Below, in pieces: positions 40,498 to 51,132 of a stretch of 64,000 bases of DNA (its first letter is position 1; every line of letters begins with the position of its first letter). The stretch covers positions 1 to 64,000 of the forward strand of contig CALZIO010000007.1 in assembly GCA_945787785.1 (NCBI GenBank). Direction: 5' to 3'. Origin of the DNA: an uncultured Chromatiaceae bacterium. Lineage in GTDB: Bacteria; Pseudomonadota; Gammaproteobacteria; Tenderiales; Tenderiaceae. The position numbers and the translations under genes are program-made. The notes beneath the pieces are model-generated. The model saw nothing but the letters and a program-made list of their open reading frames with translations. It was not told the DNA's origin and did not search any database.

Positions 40498-41925
40498 TTA
40501 GGATAAGTCTGAGTCTAGATCGTCGTCTGAATCATCATCATCGTCGAAATCGAAATCGTCATTATCATCTGACTCGGCACTGCTGCCATTGCAGCCCCTT
40601 TCAATTTCGATTTTGTTAGCGGTCATGCTGGTGGCATCTGTCATAGGTCCCTTGGCTTCAATTATTGCACCCACGGTCAGGCAGCTGGCGTTACCGTGTT
40701 CTATCCAACTGATGCCGCTATCAACCGTAATGGAATCGCCAGAGTTAATGTTGCTGACATGTTCGTGTTCCTGTACAGCAATAGTTAACTGATTGCCGTC
40801 AACAGAACTTATTTGCCCCTCGATCTCAGCATAGTCATCGAGATAATTGCTTGAATCATTACCATTGCGCGAGGCGCCTTCAACTTCAATAACTGCGGCA
40901 GTAAAGGTGTTGCCATCCCAGTTCCCTTTAATTTCTACTTTCTGCCCCGCATCTAACAGGCTCAAACTGCCATGACTAAAAACGGCATTGCTGATATTGG
41001 CAACGTTAACTTCATTGGTGGGGGGCGCGAAGTTGGCTTCTTTAACATCCAGGCTCATACTAGAACCATCCCAGTCGACAACAATCCCTTCGATCTCATG
41101 GCTAATCGAAATAATAGTGCTGTTATCAATTTGTACATCTGAAGCAGTAATGGTTAGAGTGTTGGCATCATAGTTGCCGGAGACGCTGACATTCATGCCG
41201 GCTTGTAGGCCAGTTGTGTCAACTGAAATCACACCAGTAGCGGTATTGGTGACGGTTGCGTTGTTATGCAGGTCAACAGTCATATTGGCGCCACCATTGG
41301 CGGGAGTGACGACTAGCTGCGTGGCGCCATTGATCGCTTGAACATCACCTTGTGTAGTAGTAACGGTCTGATTTAACAGATTAGGATCTTTTTGCACAAT
41401 TACCGGTGTGACGGTATTGCTGGTCACATCATAAGTAAATTGCGCTAGATCAAAGTCTAATGCCAGTGTTGTCGCTTGACCGGCATCAACAGTTAGCGTG
41501 CCTGTAACGTTGGTTGTAAAAATAGGGTTGCCGCTGTTATCAAAGGTGGCATTGATGACATTGCCATTCAGGTCAACTAACTTGATGTCATTTACCATCA
41601 CTATATCGAAAGAGCTATATGTTCCAGCTGCGATGGCCTGGGCATCAACTAATGCGCCGACATTGACCAGTTGGCTAAGGTTGTGAGTTTGACCTGTAGT
41701 GTTTTCATATAAGGTAACTGTTTGACCATTATTGTCTGTCGCAGTGATCGACTGAATATTGATCCATACTTCTGAATAATCGAGTGTCAGGTTGTCAGTC
41801 ACAAGTACTGATACAGTGCCTGCGCTCAATGATGAATCACTCAGCGGTGTGGTCGAGGTGCCACTGCCGCCACATGCAGCAAGGCTGGCAATTAAGGGAA
41901 CAAGGGGTAAAAGTTTAACGTTCAT
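40498..41925 (-). CDS. DUF4382/DUF5666-type lipoprotein with acidic tail
   Basis: A 475-residue protein with a lipobox (IASLAAC) near residue 18. An N-terminal DUF4382-like domain (VLVTDNLTLDYSEVWINIQSI, ~residues 37-175) is followed by repeated beta domains of the DUF5666 type (GDVQAINGATQLVV, ITASDVQIDN, EIEGQISSVDGNQLTI). The last ~25 residues are almost all Asp, Glu and Ser, a possible calcium-binding or electrostatic surface tail. It is probably an outer-membrane lipoprotein. Function unknown. Confidence 0.85.
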   Translation of the reverse strand: MNVKLLPLVPLIASLAACGGSGTSTTPLSDSSLSAGTVSVLVTDNLTLDYSEVWINIQSITATDNNGQTVTLYENTTGQTHNLSQLVNVGALVDAQAIAAGTYSSFDIVMVNDIKLVDLNGNVINATFDNSGNPIFTTNVTGTLTVDAGQATTLALDFDLAQFTYDVTSNTVTPVIVQKDPNLLNQTVTTTQGDVQAINGATQLVVTPANGGANMTVDLHNNATVTNTATGVISVDTTGLQAGMNVSVSGNYDANTLTITASDVQIDNSTIISISHEIEGIVVDWDGSSMSLDVKEANFAPPTNEVNVANISNAVFSHGSLSLLDAGQKVEIKGNWDGNTFTAAVIEVEGASRNGNDSSNYLDDYAEIEGQISSVDGNQLTIAVQEHEHVSNINSGDSITVDSGISWIEHGNASCLTVGAIIEAKGPMTDATSMTANKIEIERGCNGSSAESDDNDDFDFDDDDDSDDDLDSDLS

Positions 41926-42097
41926 AATGTCATCTCCTGATTAGTTTGCTTACGTTTATCTAAAACGTTTATTTGGCTCGGTTGGTTCCGCTATACTTAA
42001 AAAATAGTTTTTAGGTTTCGCAACCATGGTGGCTAAGATATCGGTGTTTGCTGAAATCAAACTTAAATCCAGGTGCTAGATGTTTTTGATGATGGGG

Positions 42098-42126
42098 CTT
42101 GAAATTTCGAGAACTGGCCTTATTTA
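42098..42126 (+). promoter_or_regulatory. Possible heat-shock (sigma-32) promoter of clpB
   Basis: CTTGAAA at 42098-42104 is a perfect sigma-32 -35 element. About 12 bp further the sequence GGCCTTATT stands where CCCCATnT is expected, so the -10 match is poor. Its position, ~60 bp before the clpB start codon, and the known heat-shock control of clpB support the call. Confidence 0.4.
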
Positions 42127-42162
42127 TTGAACAGAACTTTTAATGCTTCAGAGGAATCAAGC

Positions 42163-44766
42163 ATGAGAATGGATAAACTAACCAGTAAATTTCAGATGGC
42201 CCTGGCCGATGCCCAGAGTTTGGCGGTTGGGCGTGATCACCAGTTTATAGAACCGTTGCATGTCATGTTGGCGATGCTGGATCAAGATGGTGGTACGGTA
42301 CGTCAGTTACTGACCATGGCCGATGTTAACGTGCATAGTCTACGTTCACAGCTGGGCGATGCCCTTGATCATCTGGCCCGGGTTGAGGGTACGGCTGGTG
42401 ATATTCGCATTAGTAATGACTTGGCCCGTATTCTTAATGTAACTGACAAACTGGCACAGCAGAGAAAAGATGAATACATCTCCAGCGAACTGTTTGTGTT
42501 GGCATGCGTGACAGAGAAAAGTCAGATCGGTGACATATTGCGCAAGGCGGGTGCCAGTAAGGGTGGTATTGAAAAAGCTATTGATGATATTCGTGGTGGA
42601 CAGAATGTTAATGATCCTAATGCAGAAGAACAGCGTCAAGCTTTGGAAAAATACACCATTGATCTAACCGAACGCGCTGAGCAAGGTAAACTTGACCCGG
42701 TCATTGGGCGTGATGATGAGATACGCCGCACCATACAGGTATTACAACGTCGTACTAAAAACAATCCGGTTTTGATTGGCGAACCTGGTGTCGGTAAAAC
42801 TGCGATTGTTGAAGGTCTGGCACAGCGAATAATTAACAGCGAAGTACCGGAAGGCTTGAAAGGCAAGCGTGTGCTGTCACTCGACATGGGTGCCCTGATC
42901 GCTGGGGCAAAGTTTCGTGGCGAGTTTGAAGAGCGTCTCAAGGCTGTATTGAAAGACCTGAGCAAACAGGAAGGTCAGATTATTCTCTTCATCGATGAAA
43001 TTCACACCATGGTCGGTGCCGGTAAAGCAGAGGGGTCAATGGATGCTGGCAATATGCTCAAGCCAGCCCTGGCTAGAGGTGAATTGCACTGTGTTGGCGC
43101 AACCACTTTAAATGAATATCGCGAATACGTTGAAAAAGACGCTGCACTGGAGCGCCGTTTTCAGAAGGTGGTGGTGGAAGAGCCAAGCGTGGAAGATACA
43201 ATCGCAATATTACGTGGCTTGAAGCAGCGCTATGAAGTGCATCATGGTGTTGATATTACCGATCCGGCAATCATCGCTGCGGTAACGCTGTCACATCGAT
43301 ACATTACTGATAGGCAGTTACCAGACAAGGCAATCGATCTGGTTGATGAGGCGGCGAGTCGTATACGTATGGAGATCGATTCCATGCCGGAAGATATGGA
43401 TCGTCTTGACCGGCGTCTGATCCAGCTCAAAATGGAAAGAGAAGCGCTTAATAAAGAGACAGACGAGGCGTCGAAAAAGCGGCTTCATGCTTTGCAAGAT
43501 GAGATCAGCAAACTGGAACGCGAATACTCCGACCTGGAAGAGGTATGGAAATCAGAAAAGTCTGCCCTGATGGGTACCCAGCACATTAAGGAGGAATTGG
43601 AACGCGCTCGCAACGAACTGGAAACTGCGCGCCGTGCTGGTGACCTGGCGCGCATGTCTGAAATCCAATATGGCCGTATTCCCGATTTGGAAAAATCTCT
43701 GCAGATGGCAACCGACGCAGAATTGCATAAGCCCACGCTCTTGCGTAATCATGTCACCGAAGAGGAGATTGCTGAGGTGGTGTCCAAATGGACCGGCATT
43801 CCTGTAGCCAAAATGCTCGAAGGTGAGCGTGAAAAACTGTTACGCATGGAAGATGAATTACAGAAACGAGTTGTGGGCCAGAGTGAAGCGGTGAAAGCAG
43901 TGTCGGATGCGATTCGTCGATCACGCGCGGGCCTGGCTGATCCCAATCGTCCCAATGGCTCCTTCCTGTTTCTCGGGCCGACCGGGGTGGGTAAAACCGA
44001 GCTGACCAAAGCCCTGGCTGATTTTCTGTTTGATACTGAAGACGCCATGGTACGTATCGATATGTCCGAGTTTATGGAAAAACACTCGGTGGCACGATTG
44101 ATTGGCGCGCCACCAGGTTATGTGGGTTATGAAGAAGGTGGTTATCTCACTGAACATGTGCGGCGTAAACCCTATTCCGTCATCTTGATGGATGAGGTGG
44201 AAAAGGCTCACCCGGATGTGTTCAATATTTTGCTGCAAGTGCTGGATGATGGCCGTCTCACTGATGGTCATGGCCGTACGGTTGATTTTCGCAATACCGT
44301 CATTGTCATGACTTCAAACTTGGGCTCCCATGTGATTCAGGAATTGGCAGGGGAAGAAAACTATGACCAGATGAAAAGTTCGGTTATGGAAATTGTCGGT
44401 CAACACTTCCGTCCCGAGTTCATCAATCGTGTTGATGATGTGGTGGTGTTTCATCCCTTGCAACAAGCGCAGATACGCCGCATCGCTGATATTCAGATTG
44501 ATTACCTGCGCAAGCGTCTTGCTGATCGCGAGCTTGGTTTGGAATTAACAGATGCCGCCCTGGACAAACTGGGTGAGGCGGGGTTCGATCCGGTCTATGG
44601 TGCTCGGCCGTTGAAACGGGCTATTCAGCATATGATTGAAAATCCGTTGGCGCAGGAAATTCTGGCGGGTAAGTATCCACCCGGGGCTATGATTAAAGTG
44701 GATGCGGAGGGGGATCAACTGGTGTTTCGATCTGAGACAGTACCCAATGAAGTCAGTGTTGCCTAG
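42163..44766 (+). CDS. clpB: ATP-dependent chaperone ClpB
   Basis: An 867-residue hexameric disaggregase that works with DnaK. It has an N-terminal Clp repeat domain (residues ~5-145), the first AAA+ domain with GEPGVGKT at residues 206-213, the coiled-coil M domain (~410-525) and the second AAA+ domain with GPTGVGKT at ~605-612. The C-terminal D2-small domain follows. The ATG at 42163 is chosen since GAGGAA lies 6 bp before it; the open frame starts 12 codons earlier. A strong terminator follows. Confidence 0.98.
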   Translation: MRMDKLTSKFQMALADAQSLAVGRDHQFIEPLHVMLAMLDQDGGTVRQLLTMADVNVHSLRSQLGDALDHLARVEGTAGDIRISNDLARILNVTDKLAQQRKDEYISSELFVLACVTEKSQIGDILRKAGASKGGIEKAIDDIRGGQNVNDPNAEEQRQALEKYTIDLTERAEQGKLDPVIGRDDEIRRTIQVLQRRTKNNPVLIGEPGVGKTAIVEGLAQRIINSEVPEGLKGKRVLSLDMGALIAGAKFRGEFEERLKAVLKDLSKQEGQIILFIDEIHTMVGAGKAEGSMDAGNMLKPALARGELHCVGATTLNEYREYVEKDAALERRFQKVVVEEPSVEDTIAILRGLKQRYEVHHGVDITDPAIIAAVTLSHRYITDRQLPDKAIDLVDEAASRIRMEIDSMPEDMDRLDRRLIQLKMEREALNKETDEASKKRLHALQDEISKLEREYSDLEEVWKSEKSALMGTQHIKEELERARNELETARRAGDLARMSEIQYGRIPDLEKSLQMATDAELHKPTLLRNHVTEEEIAEVVSKWTGIPVAKMLEGEREKLLRMEDELQKRVVGQSEAVKAVSDAIRRSRAGLADPNRPNGSFLFLGPTGVGKTELTKALADFLFDTEDAMVRIDMSEFMEKHSVARLIGAPPGYVGYEEGGYLTEHVRRKPYSVILMDEVEKAHPDVFNILLQVLDDGRLTDGHGRTVDFRNTVIVMTSNLGSHVIQELAGEENYDQMKSSVMEIVGQHFRPEFINRVDDVVVFHPLQQAQIRRIADIQIDYLRKRLADRELGLELTDAALDKLGEAGFDPVYGARPLKRAIQHMIENPLAQEILAGKYPPGAMIKVDAEGDQLVFRSETVPNEVSVA

Positions 44767-44787
44767 GTCCAGATGGTAGATTAAACA

Positions 44788-44813
44788 AGCCCCGCATAGC
44801 GGGGCTTTTTTTA
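44788..44813 (+). terminator. Rho-independent terminator of clpB
   Basis: Perfect 8-bp GC-rich stem AGCCCCGC / GCGGGGCT with ATA loop, followed by a run of seven T. It lies 22 bp after the stop codon. Confidence 0.95.
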
Positions 44814-44900
44814 TCCTGGCTAAAATACATTTTTAGTCAGGATTTCAACTGTTTATTCTGAGTGTGTAGTTTTTCAAACGTTTGAAGATCTGGGTTGGCG

Positions 44901-44927
44901 TTAATTAAACAACCTGCCTGTCGATAA
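44901..44927 (+). promoter_or_regulatory. Flagellar-type (sigma-28/FliA) promoter of the chemoreceptor
   Basis: TTAA (44901-44904), a 15-bp spacer, and GTCGATAA (44920-44927) match the TAAA-N15-GCCGATAA consensus with one difference in each box. It lies ~70 bp before the chemoreceptor ATG and points the right way, and such genes are commonly FliA-dependent. Confidence 0.6.
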
Positions 44928-44998
44928 TAAATATTGATCAATACTTATATATGAAGCCAAAAACTAAATAACAACAAGCAAGCAGTCTGGAGCAGCAA

Positions 44999-46672
44999 AT
45001 GAAAATCAGCCTGAAAATGAATCTACTGTTGGTCATTAACGTGATCATGATGGCCGCAGTAGTGGGCTACGGATTGACCAAGATGCAAATCATAGGAACT
45101 GAGCTGGCCGAAATTGCGCATGAGGACATCCCGTTGGTGGAGTCATTGACGACTATTACCGTCGACCAGTTGGAGCAGGATATCGCCATGGAGCGGGCAT
45201 TGAGGGCCGGTGGTGTGATGTCACACAATCAAGATGGGTTGAAACTCGTCAAAGAGATGCATCAACGCTTTGAACAGTTGAATGAAGAAATCAACGCCTC
45301 TCTGTTGGAAGGTGAAGAGCTAGCTGAACATGGCATAAGCATTGCCCATACCGCCGAGTCCAAACAGGAGTTTGAGCATGTGTTGCAGCAACTCAAAACA
45401 ATCGAGGAAGAGCACAAGGATTACGAGCGCCACGTGATGGAAATATTCAAGCTGATTGAATCTGGTCGTGCCGCAGAAGCTGAAGCAACAGCACTCAAGG
45501 CAGAGCACGAGGCCGAACAACTTGAGCATGAACTTGAAGCGCTACTGAAGCAAGTAGAGAAGTTTACCGAGCAGTCAATGTTGACAGTCGAGGCAGAAGA
45601 ACATGACGCAATGATCGGCATGATCATCATCGCCATTGCCAGCTTGCTGATCGGTGGCAGTCTGGGAGTCTGGATTACCCTGGGTATAAAAAAATCCATT
45701 GCCAATACCAATAACGTGATCGGAGATATAGCCCAAAACAAGGATCTAAACTTGCGTGTAGATGAAGGAACAGATGAGATTGGAGAAATGGGGGCACATT
45801 TCAATAGCATGCTCTCCAGTATCCAGATGGTGGTGCATCAGGTGGCTGCCGCTTCTTCACAATTGGCCGCAGCTGCTGAGGAGTTGTCAGCCGTGACCAA
45901 CCAATCACAGTCTGCCGTGCATAATCAGAAAATAGAAACCGAACAGGTTTCCACTGCAATGAACGAGATGACTGCCTCCATGCATGAGGTGGCGAAGAAC
46001 GCCGCCAATGCCGCCCAGGCTGTGCTTGAAGCAGACAAGGAAGCGACAGATAGTCAGCATGTAGTCGCTAGCACCATCAATTCCATCAATGCCCTGGCGC
46101 AGGAGGTTGAAAAGGTATCAGGTGTTATTGAAACCCTTGCATCTGATAGTGAGAGTATTGGAACAGTATTGGATGTTATTAAGGATATTGCGGAACAGAC
46201 TAATTTATTGGCACTGAATGCAGCTATCGAAGCTGCCCGGGCAGGTGAGCAGGGACGTGGATTTGCAGTGGTGGCCGATGAGGTGCGCACCCTGGCGCAA
46301 CGTACCCAGCAGTCCACCAATGAAATTCAGAATACTATCGAGAAACTGCAAGGCCGTGCCCAACAAGCGGTGCAGGTGATGGGGCAGGGTCGTAGCCAGG
46401 CAGAAAGCAGTGTCGAGCAGGCAAGCAGGGCCAACACTTCGCTTGCGTCGATTGTTCAATCTGTCGAGACAATTAGCGATATGACTACCCAGATTGCGAG
46501 TGCCTCTGAGGAACAATGTGCGGTGTCGGAAGAAATCAATCGCAGTATTGTATCCATTAATGAGGTCGCAGCTGACGTTAGCGACGGTTCTGCGCAAACG
46601 GATCAGGCCAGTCATGACATCGCCAAGCTGGCGGTTAATCTACAAAGCATGGTGTCACAGTTCAGGGCTTAG
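44999..46672 (+). CDS. Methyl-accepting chemotaxis protein with four-helix periplasmic domain
   Basis: A 557-residue transmembrane chemoreceptor. TM1 is at residues ~7-28. A long helical Glu-rich sensing region (~30-200) is of the 4HB_MCP kind, unusually acidic and rich in HAE/EHE runs. TM2 is at ~204-226, a HAMP domain follows to ~280, and the signalling domain contains [20 protein letters not shown] (~398-417), the CheA/CheW-contact hairpin. No C-terminal CheR pentapeptide is seen. GGAG precedes the ATG. It is a single-gene unit between a FliA-type promoter and a terminator. Confidence 0.95.
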   Translation: MKISLKMNLLLVINVIMMAAVVGYGLTKMQIIGTELAEIAHEDIPLVESLTTITVDQLEQDIAMERALRAGGVMSHNQDGLKLVKEMHQRFEQLNEEINASLLEGEELAEHGISIAHTAESKQEFEHVLQQLKTIEEEHKDYERHVMEIFKLIESGRAAEAEATALKAEHEAEQLEHELEALLKQVEKFTEQSMLTVEAEEHDAMIGMIIIAIASLLIGGSLGVWITLGIKKSIANTNNVIGDIAQNKDLNLRVDEGTDEIGEMGAHFNSMLSSIQMVVHQVAAASSQLAAAAEELSAVTNQSQSAVHNQKIETEQVSTAMNEMTASMHEVAKNAANAAQAVLEADKEATDSQHVVASTINSINALAQEVEKVSGVIETLASDSESIGTVLDVIKDIAEQTNLLALNAAIEAARAGEQGRGFAVVADEVRTLAQRTQQSTNEIQNTIEKLQGRAQQAVQVMGQGRSQAESSVEQASRANTSLASIVQSVETISDMTTQIASASEEQCAVSEEINRSIVSINEVAADVSDGSAQTDQASHDIAKLAVNLQSMVSQFRA

Positions 46673-46692
46673 CCGCTTTGCTATTAGTGTCA

Positions 46693-46725
46693 GAAAAAGC
46701 CCCGCCACAAAGGCGGGGCTTTTTT
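46693..46725 (+). terminator. Rho-independent terminator of the chemoreceptor gene
   Basis: Stem AGCCCCGCC / GGCGGGGCT with ACAAA loop, flanked by A and T runs on both sides, so it could act in both directions. A diverged look-alike is at 50741. Confidence 0.93.
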
Positions 46726-46783
46726 ATGTTCCGAATGTTCCCGCGATGAGCCGAGCCTGAGCCAGCACAGTGTGATGAGAGAG

Positions 46784-47311
46784 TTAGTTTATAGGTGACG
46801 CTGTTTTTTCAGTCAACAACAAAACACCATAGGCGGCAACGGTACCGAGAAAGATTGATGCCAGGTCAATTGGATCGTAGCGGCCATTTTGGAAATAGTT
46901 AACGGCGTGACTCAGTATGGGTAATTCGACAATATAGGGCGGAAGGTTTGATGCAATGTGAGAGCTGATGGTGCCATGCTGACCTAGTTCAAACAAAATA
47001 TCTATCATTAACCAGATGCCACAAATGAATAAGTATGACGAACGTCTGGCCGAAGTTAATGCGGCAGTTATCAAAATGAATGCAAATACGTGGCTAAACG
47101 TAGGCAGGTGATTTCCAATCGTGCCAAAAAGTGGCGCAATCCTGTCGAACAGGCTTATTGAATCAGAAATGAGATAGGTTTTGTTTGCTGGGCGGTCTAT
47201 CAAATAAACCAGTGAGCCTAGACTCAACGCAAAAATTCCGAGTACTAGCCTCAGGAATTGCCGTCCTTCATTAACATTGTATGCGTATTTGATGTTGTTT
47301 TTATGGCTCAT
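46784..47311 (-). CDS. VanZ-like integral membrane protein
   Basis: A 175-residue protein with about four hydrophobic helices. The segments LPTFSHVFAFILITAAL, IWLMIDILFELGQ and DPIDLASIFLGTVAAYGVLL follow the VanZ/VanZ-like pattern (conserved H in the second helix, FExxQ, and D.xDLxxNxxG-like end). Function unknown. It lies divergent to the large secreted-protein gene, 175 bp apart. Confidence 0.65.
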   Translation of the reverse strand: MSHKNNIKYAYNVNEGRQFLRLVLGIFALSLGSLVYLIDRPANKTYLISDSISLFDRIAPLFGTIGNHLPTFSHVFAFILITAALTSARRSSYLFICGIWLMIDILFELGQHGTISSHIASNLPPYIVELPILSHAVNYFQNGRYDPIDLASIFLGTVAAYGVLLLTEKTASPIN

Positions 47312-47486
47312 ATTTGCAACTACGTGCGTTTTATAAAATCATTGTAATTATTAAGCTGGACCAACAAAAATATCATGCTAAATTGATAAGTGTGGGCTGT
47401 TGATATTACAAATATAAATCAACCACTGGCTCTGCCCATTAATTTAAAAATTGAAAGCTGTGGTTGGCTGACAGGGAGTAAGGGAG

Positions 47487-50400
47487 ATGACCAAGAATAA
47501 CACGAGCATTCATTGGCTTCGTAAAGTTGGAATCACACTTGTATTTGTGTTTGGGCTGATTAGTATCATCGCGACAGGTGGGGGGGTGACTCAACGCCAG
47601 ATAGCGGGCCGATTGGACCCCAGGCTCAAGATACCGTCACGATAAATGGTTCCGTCACCGGCAGCGGTGGAATCGCTAATGTGCAAGTAAGTGCGGGTGG
47701 CCGCTCCGTGACCTCGGATCTGAATGGGTTCTACAACCTTAGCGATGTTCCTGTCCCCAGTAGTGGCTTACTGGTTTTGACCTACGAGAAAGATGGTTAC
47801 GCCACTTTTCAACGCACCATCCCGGTTGCAGCCAATGAAACCTATTCGGTCACTGCTAAACTGCTTCAGTATCATTATTCAGAGCCAGTCGATGCGACCA
47901 ACGAACAAAATCTTGTTGTAGGTGATCCGAACAATCCCGGCGGTAATCCTTTGGCCCAACTCTCTTTCCCGGCGGGAAGCCTTGGCAGCGGCAATGTCAC
48001 TGTTAATGTTGCAGTTGGTGATCCGACCACTGAGGAAGGTCGTCCGACCTTCCCCGGCGATTATATGGCGGCATCCACGCAAGGTGGTGATGCAGATACG
48101 CCACTGGAAAGTGTAGTATTTACCGAAATCACAATTAATGATGCCGCTGGCAATGAGATCACCCAGGTGAGTGAGGCGGTTAGTGTAACCCTGCGCTTGC
48201 CCGACAGCCTCCAGAGTGTCTACTCCGCCGGCGATACCATCGAGTGGTGGTCCTATGACGAAGTCAATGGCAGCTGGATTCGTGAAGATGCTGATCCCGC
48301 GACGCCGGATTTTGTCGATGACGCATTAGTTATCAATCAGGGCAGTGTGCTTTATGCTCAGGCCAAGGTAACTCACTTTACCTGGTGGAATGTCGACGCA
48401 CCGATGGATCAACATGCCTGCGTGTGCACTATAGTAGTGGGTACGGATGACCTGCCGCTGGCGGGTGAGCAATTGATCGCGGAGGGAATTACCTACAATG
48501 GCCGCTCCCGTCCTGCCAGCACTGGTGCTGATGGTAGGGCTTGTGTCACCGTGAAACGGAGCAGCGATAGCGTTACTGAGCAGATTCGTTTGTTCGTTGA
48601 ATCGGGCTCGGTGAAGTTTCATTACGATGTCATTGATTCTGCTGAGGGTGATGTAGGTAGCAATGCTATTTTTACGCCTACAATCGAGGGCAGCACGATC
48701 TTCAATACCGGTCAATGTGTGGATCTTGCCAATAATATTGCCTTGCGATACGACGGGCGCGTGACCGGTCAGGTTACTCTTAAAAGCACCGGTGCCCCCG
48801 TCGCCGGATATTTGATTAACTCCGATTTTGGTCCTGCCGCGACTACCAACAATGATGGTAACTATGAATTGGAAGTGCCGTTGGGTGTGCCGGTTACACT
48901 CTTCGCCGTCGGTCAGGTGGCGCAGACCGTTACCGTCCAGGATGCGAACACGCCGCAGGTGGTGAACTTCACTATCGATAATCGCAATCCGGTGATCGAC
49001 AGTGTTAACCGTGTTCCGGAAGGCAGCGTGACCAATAACCAGGCTGTGAATCTCACCGCCGCAGCCCATGACGATGATGGCGATGCCGTTACATTTAGCT
49101 GGAGCGCGGATCAGGGCAGTTTCAATACCACCAGCGGTTCATCCGTAACCTGGACAGCACCTGCGGCCGGTGCCGGGACGGCCACGCTAACCCTGACGGT
49201 AGCAGACGGCAACGGCGGCATAGCCACCCAGAACATTTCTATCGTCTATGCCGGTGGAGTACCCAGCGGCAATTCGCTGAGCTTTATCTTCAAAGATGAC
49301 GTCAGAGGTGATCAGCCCGTCGCTGGTGTGGTGGTGGCGCTGTACAATACCGATAATGTCACCATTGCCCAGACCAAGACCAGTGGCGTCAACGGCGTCG
49401 TGGATTTCGGTGATATTGGCCGCTCACGGGCCAGCTTTACAATTGTGTATGAATTGTCCACTACGTTTGGTTCTGCCGGCATGATCGATTCGTTTATGGA
49501 TATGCCAGCTGCCGATAACATCGTCTACTACACTGAAGAGGATTTTGGTGAGGAGACGGGCACAAGCGTCGCAACAGTCAATTACGCTTTGAGCGCTGCG
49601 CCGGCCAATGCAGGTCTGACATCGATCGAGCCCGGATTAGCATGGTGGAGTTTTCCATTAAATGCCGGTCAGCTTACCAACCAGACCGTACTTGACGGCT
49701 ATCTGCAAGACGATGGCAAACTAAGTTTATTAGCAATGGTCAACAGCGCCACTAATACTGATCAGTTGATTGGCTACGGTTATCTGTTGGATCAAACTGT
49801 CACCAATGGCGCGACATACGATATTGCGCTAGACACCGCGCCGGTAACGACTGGTTGGACTACCCAACCCGCCACTAACTTGAATATGATCGAAATCGAA
49901 GCGGCTCGTGGCGGTATTGATTACTACAGTGTCGGGGGGATAGCTGAGTTTTTTAGTGGTCTTGGCAGTTCAGGCAATATGCCAGTCGCCACCGAATTTC
50001 CAGCAGACTATTATTGGGTGTTTGGCGGAGCCGGGACAGAAGCGTCCGGATTCGAAAGCTCCAAACTTTACAACACCCTGCCGCAGTCGGTGGAATTACC
50101 CATCCCTGACTACAACTTCAGCAACGTTGTGTTTAATGATGCCTCTAACACCCTGAGTTGGAATCTTTCTGGTTCCACATCTCGTGATCTGGTTAATATC
50201 AATATTGAGGCTTTTGTTATAGGCGCAGGTGAGCAGTTTGTAAATTGGTCTGTTGTGATGTCGCCGTTGGGTACGACCTGGCAAGTAATGCAGTTACCGG
50301 CGCCTGCCAACACCTGGATTGATACGGCAACAATGGATAATGTTGTCGCGGCGCAGATCATGGCAGTTGATTTCGACTTTCTCTCCGGCATGGACCAAAC

Positions 50401-50599
50401 CTGGCAATTCTTCATCAGTGGTGGCTCTTTCGATAAAACTGCTAATCAGATCTTAACAGGTTGGACTATGGTGCCAGACCAGGGCGTACCGGCTGCTCTG
50501 ACACAAGCTGCAGCATCGCTACGCAAAACTGAGCCTAAAGCGTCAGTTGAGAAAAAACGTAATATGACACCAGGGTTGTCTAACCTGCGTAGACAGTAA
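47487..50599 (+). CDS. Large secreted multidomain protein, frameshifted in a poly-G tract
   Basis: An ATG at 47487 with GGGAG just before it starts an export signal (VGITLVFVFGLISIIATGG) that enters a run of seven G at 47580-47586. The frame then ends at 47643-47645. One more G would join it to the 972-residue frame from 47681 through DSTPDSGPIGPQ, giving ~1040 residues. The body shows a carboxypeptidase-regulatory-like repeat (GSVTGSGGIANVQVSAGGRS), a second similar repeat (~residue 365), a PKD/Ig-like domain (NRNPVIDSVNRVPEGSVTN), and C-terminal beta domains. Likely a surface or extracellular protein. As sequenced it would not be exported. Confidence 0.75.
47580..47586 (+). repeat. Poly-G tract (G7) at the frameshift
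   Basis: Seven consecutive G (GGTGGGGGGGTGAC context) lie just after the signal-peptide codons. Eight G keep the secreted-protein gene in frame; seven put it out; six create an immediate TGA. Such tracts slip readily in replication and can also be misread in sequencing. Confidence 0.85.
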
Positions 50600-50606
50600 G
50601 TAATAG

Positions 50607-50634
50607 AGGGTGGGCATGATTTTATGCCCACCCT
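50607..50634 (+). terminator. Rho-independent terminator of the large secreted-protein gene
   Basis: Perfect 11-bp stem AGGGTGGGCAT / ATGCCCACCCT with a GATTTT loop, starting 8 bp after the stop codon. The T tract is short (TTT), but the stem is strong. Confidence 0.75.
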
Positions 50635-50740
50635 TTAACCTGAAATGCGGTTTTATTCCCAGCGTAAAATCAATTATTGCGATACAAATTAAATCTCCCT
50701 TAGTTCTTGGTTGCTCTTAATTCAAAGAGGAGGGATAAAA

Positions 50741-50780
50741 CAAAAAAGCCGCGCCATAAAGGCAGGGCTTTTTGTTTTTC
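50741..50780 (+). terminator. Second, decayed terminator-like hairpin
   Basis: AAAAAAGCCGCGCC-ATAAA-GGCAGGGCTTTTTG resembles the perfect terminator at 46693 with two stem mismatches. It lies between the secreted-protein gene and the acnB remnant and could serve either strand. Confidence 0.5.
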
Positions 50781-50814
50781 GAGTTATTTCCGGAGGAACT
50801 CGAGTCGGCGAGTA

Positions 50815-51108
50815 TTAGGCGGCGTAGATGGGAATCACCTTCTCTGCTTCCTTCTGATACTCCTCAATCTCATTGAAGTTGAGATAGCGGTAGATATCAT
50901 CCGCCATAGTGTCGAGTATTTTCACTGCATCAATGTATTCTGCGACACTGGGGTTTTTGCCCAGCTGGGCGCACACAGCTGCCAGCTCGACCGAGCCGAG
51001 ATAAACGTTGGCGTCAATCCACAAGCAGTTAGAAAAGTTGCGTGTAGAGGTTGAGATCACAGTAATGCAGACAGTCAAGCAGTCGGTGAAACGAGTTTGG
51101 TTGCCCAA
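50815..51108 (-). pseudogene. Duplicated 3' fragment of aconitase B
   Basis: A 97-codon frame that aligns with the last ~93 residues of the full AcnB encoded at 53324: [35 protein letters not shown] and EKVIPI-AA match nearly exactly. The N-terminal part is scrambled (TDCLTVCITVISTSTRNF against [13 protein letters not shown]), and there is no start for a complete enzyme. Identity is clearly below that of a fresh duplicate. It begins within 25 bp of the amylosucrase stop codon and has the same orientation as acnB, so the amylosucrase gene is bracketed by direct repeats of the acnB end. Confidence 0.85.
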
Positions 51109-51132
51109 TCAGAAAGATCCGCGGTTACTTGG

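Noticed and set aside
42346-44271. Several 60-116 codon frames antisense to clpB
   Set aside because: Shadows of a strongly conserved gene; the same holds for long frames opposite acnB, rnfC, proS and the M1-type peptidase gene.
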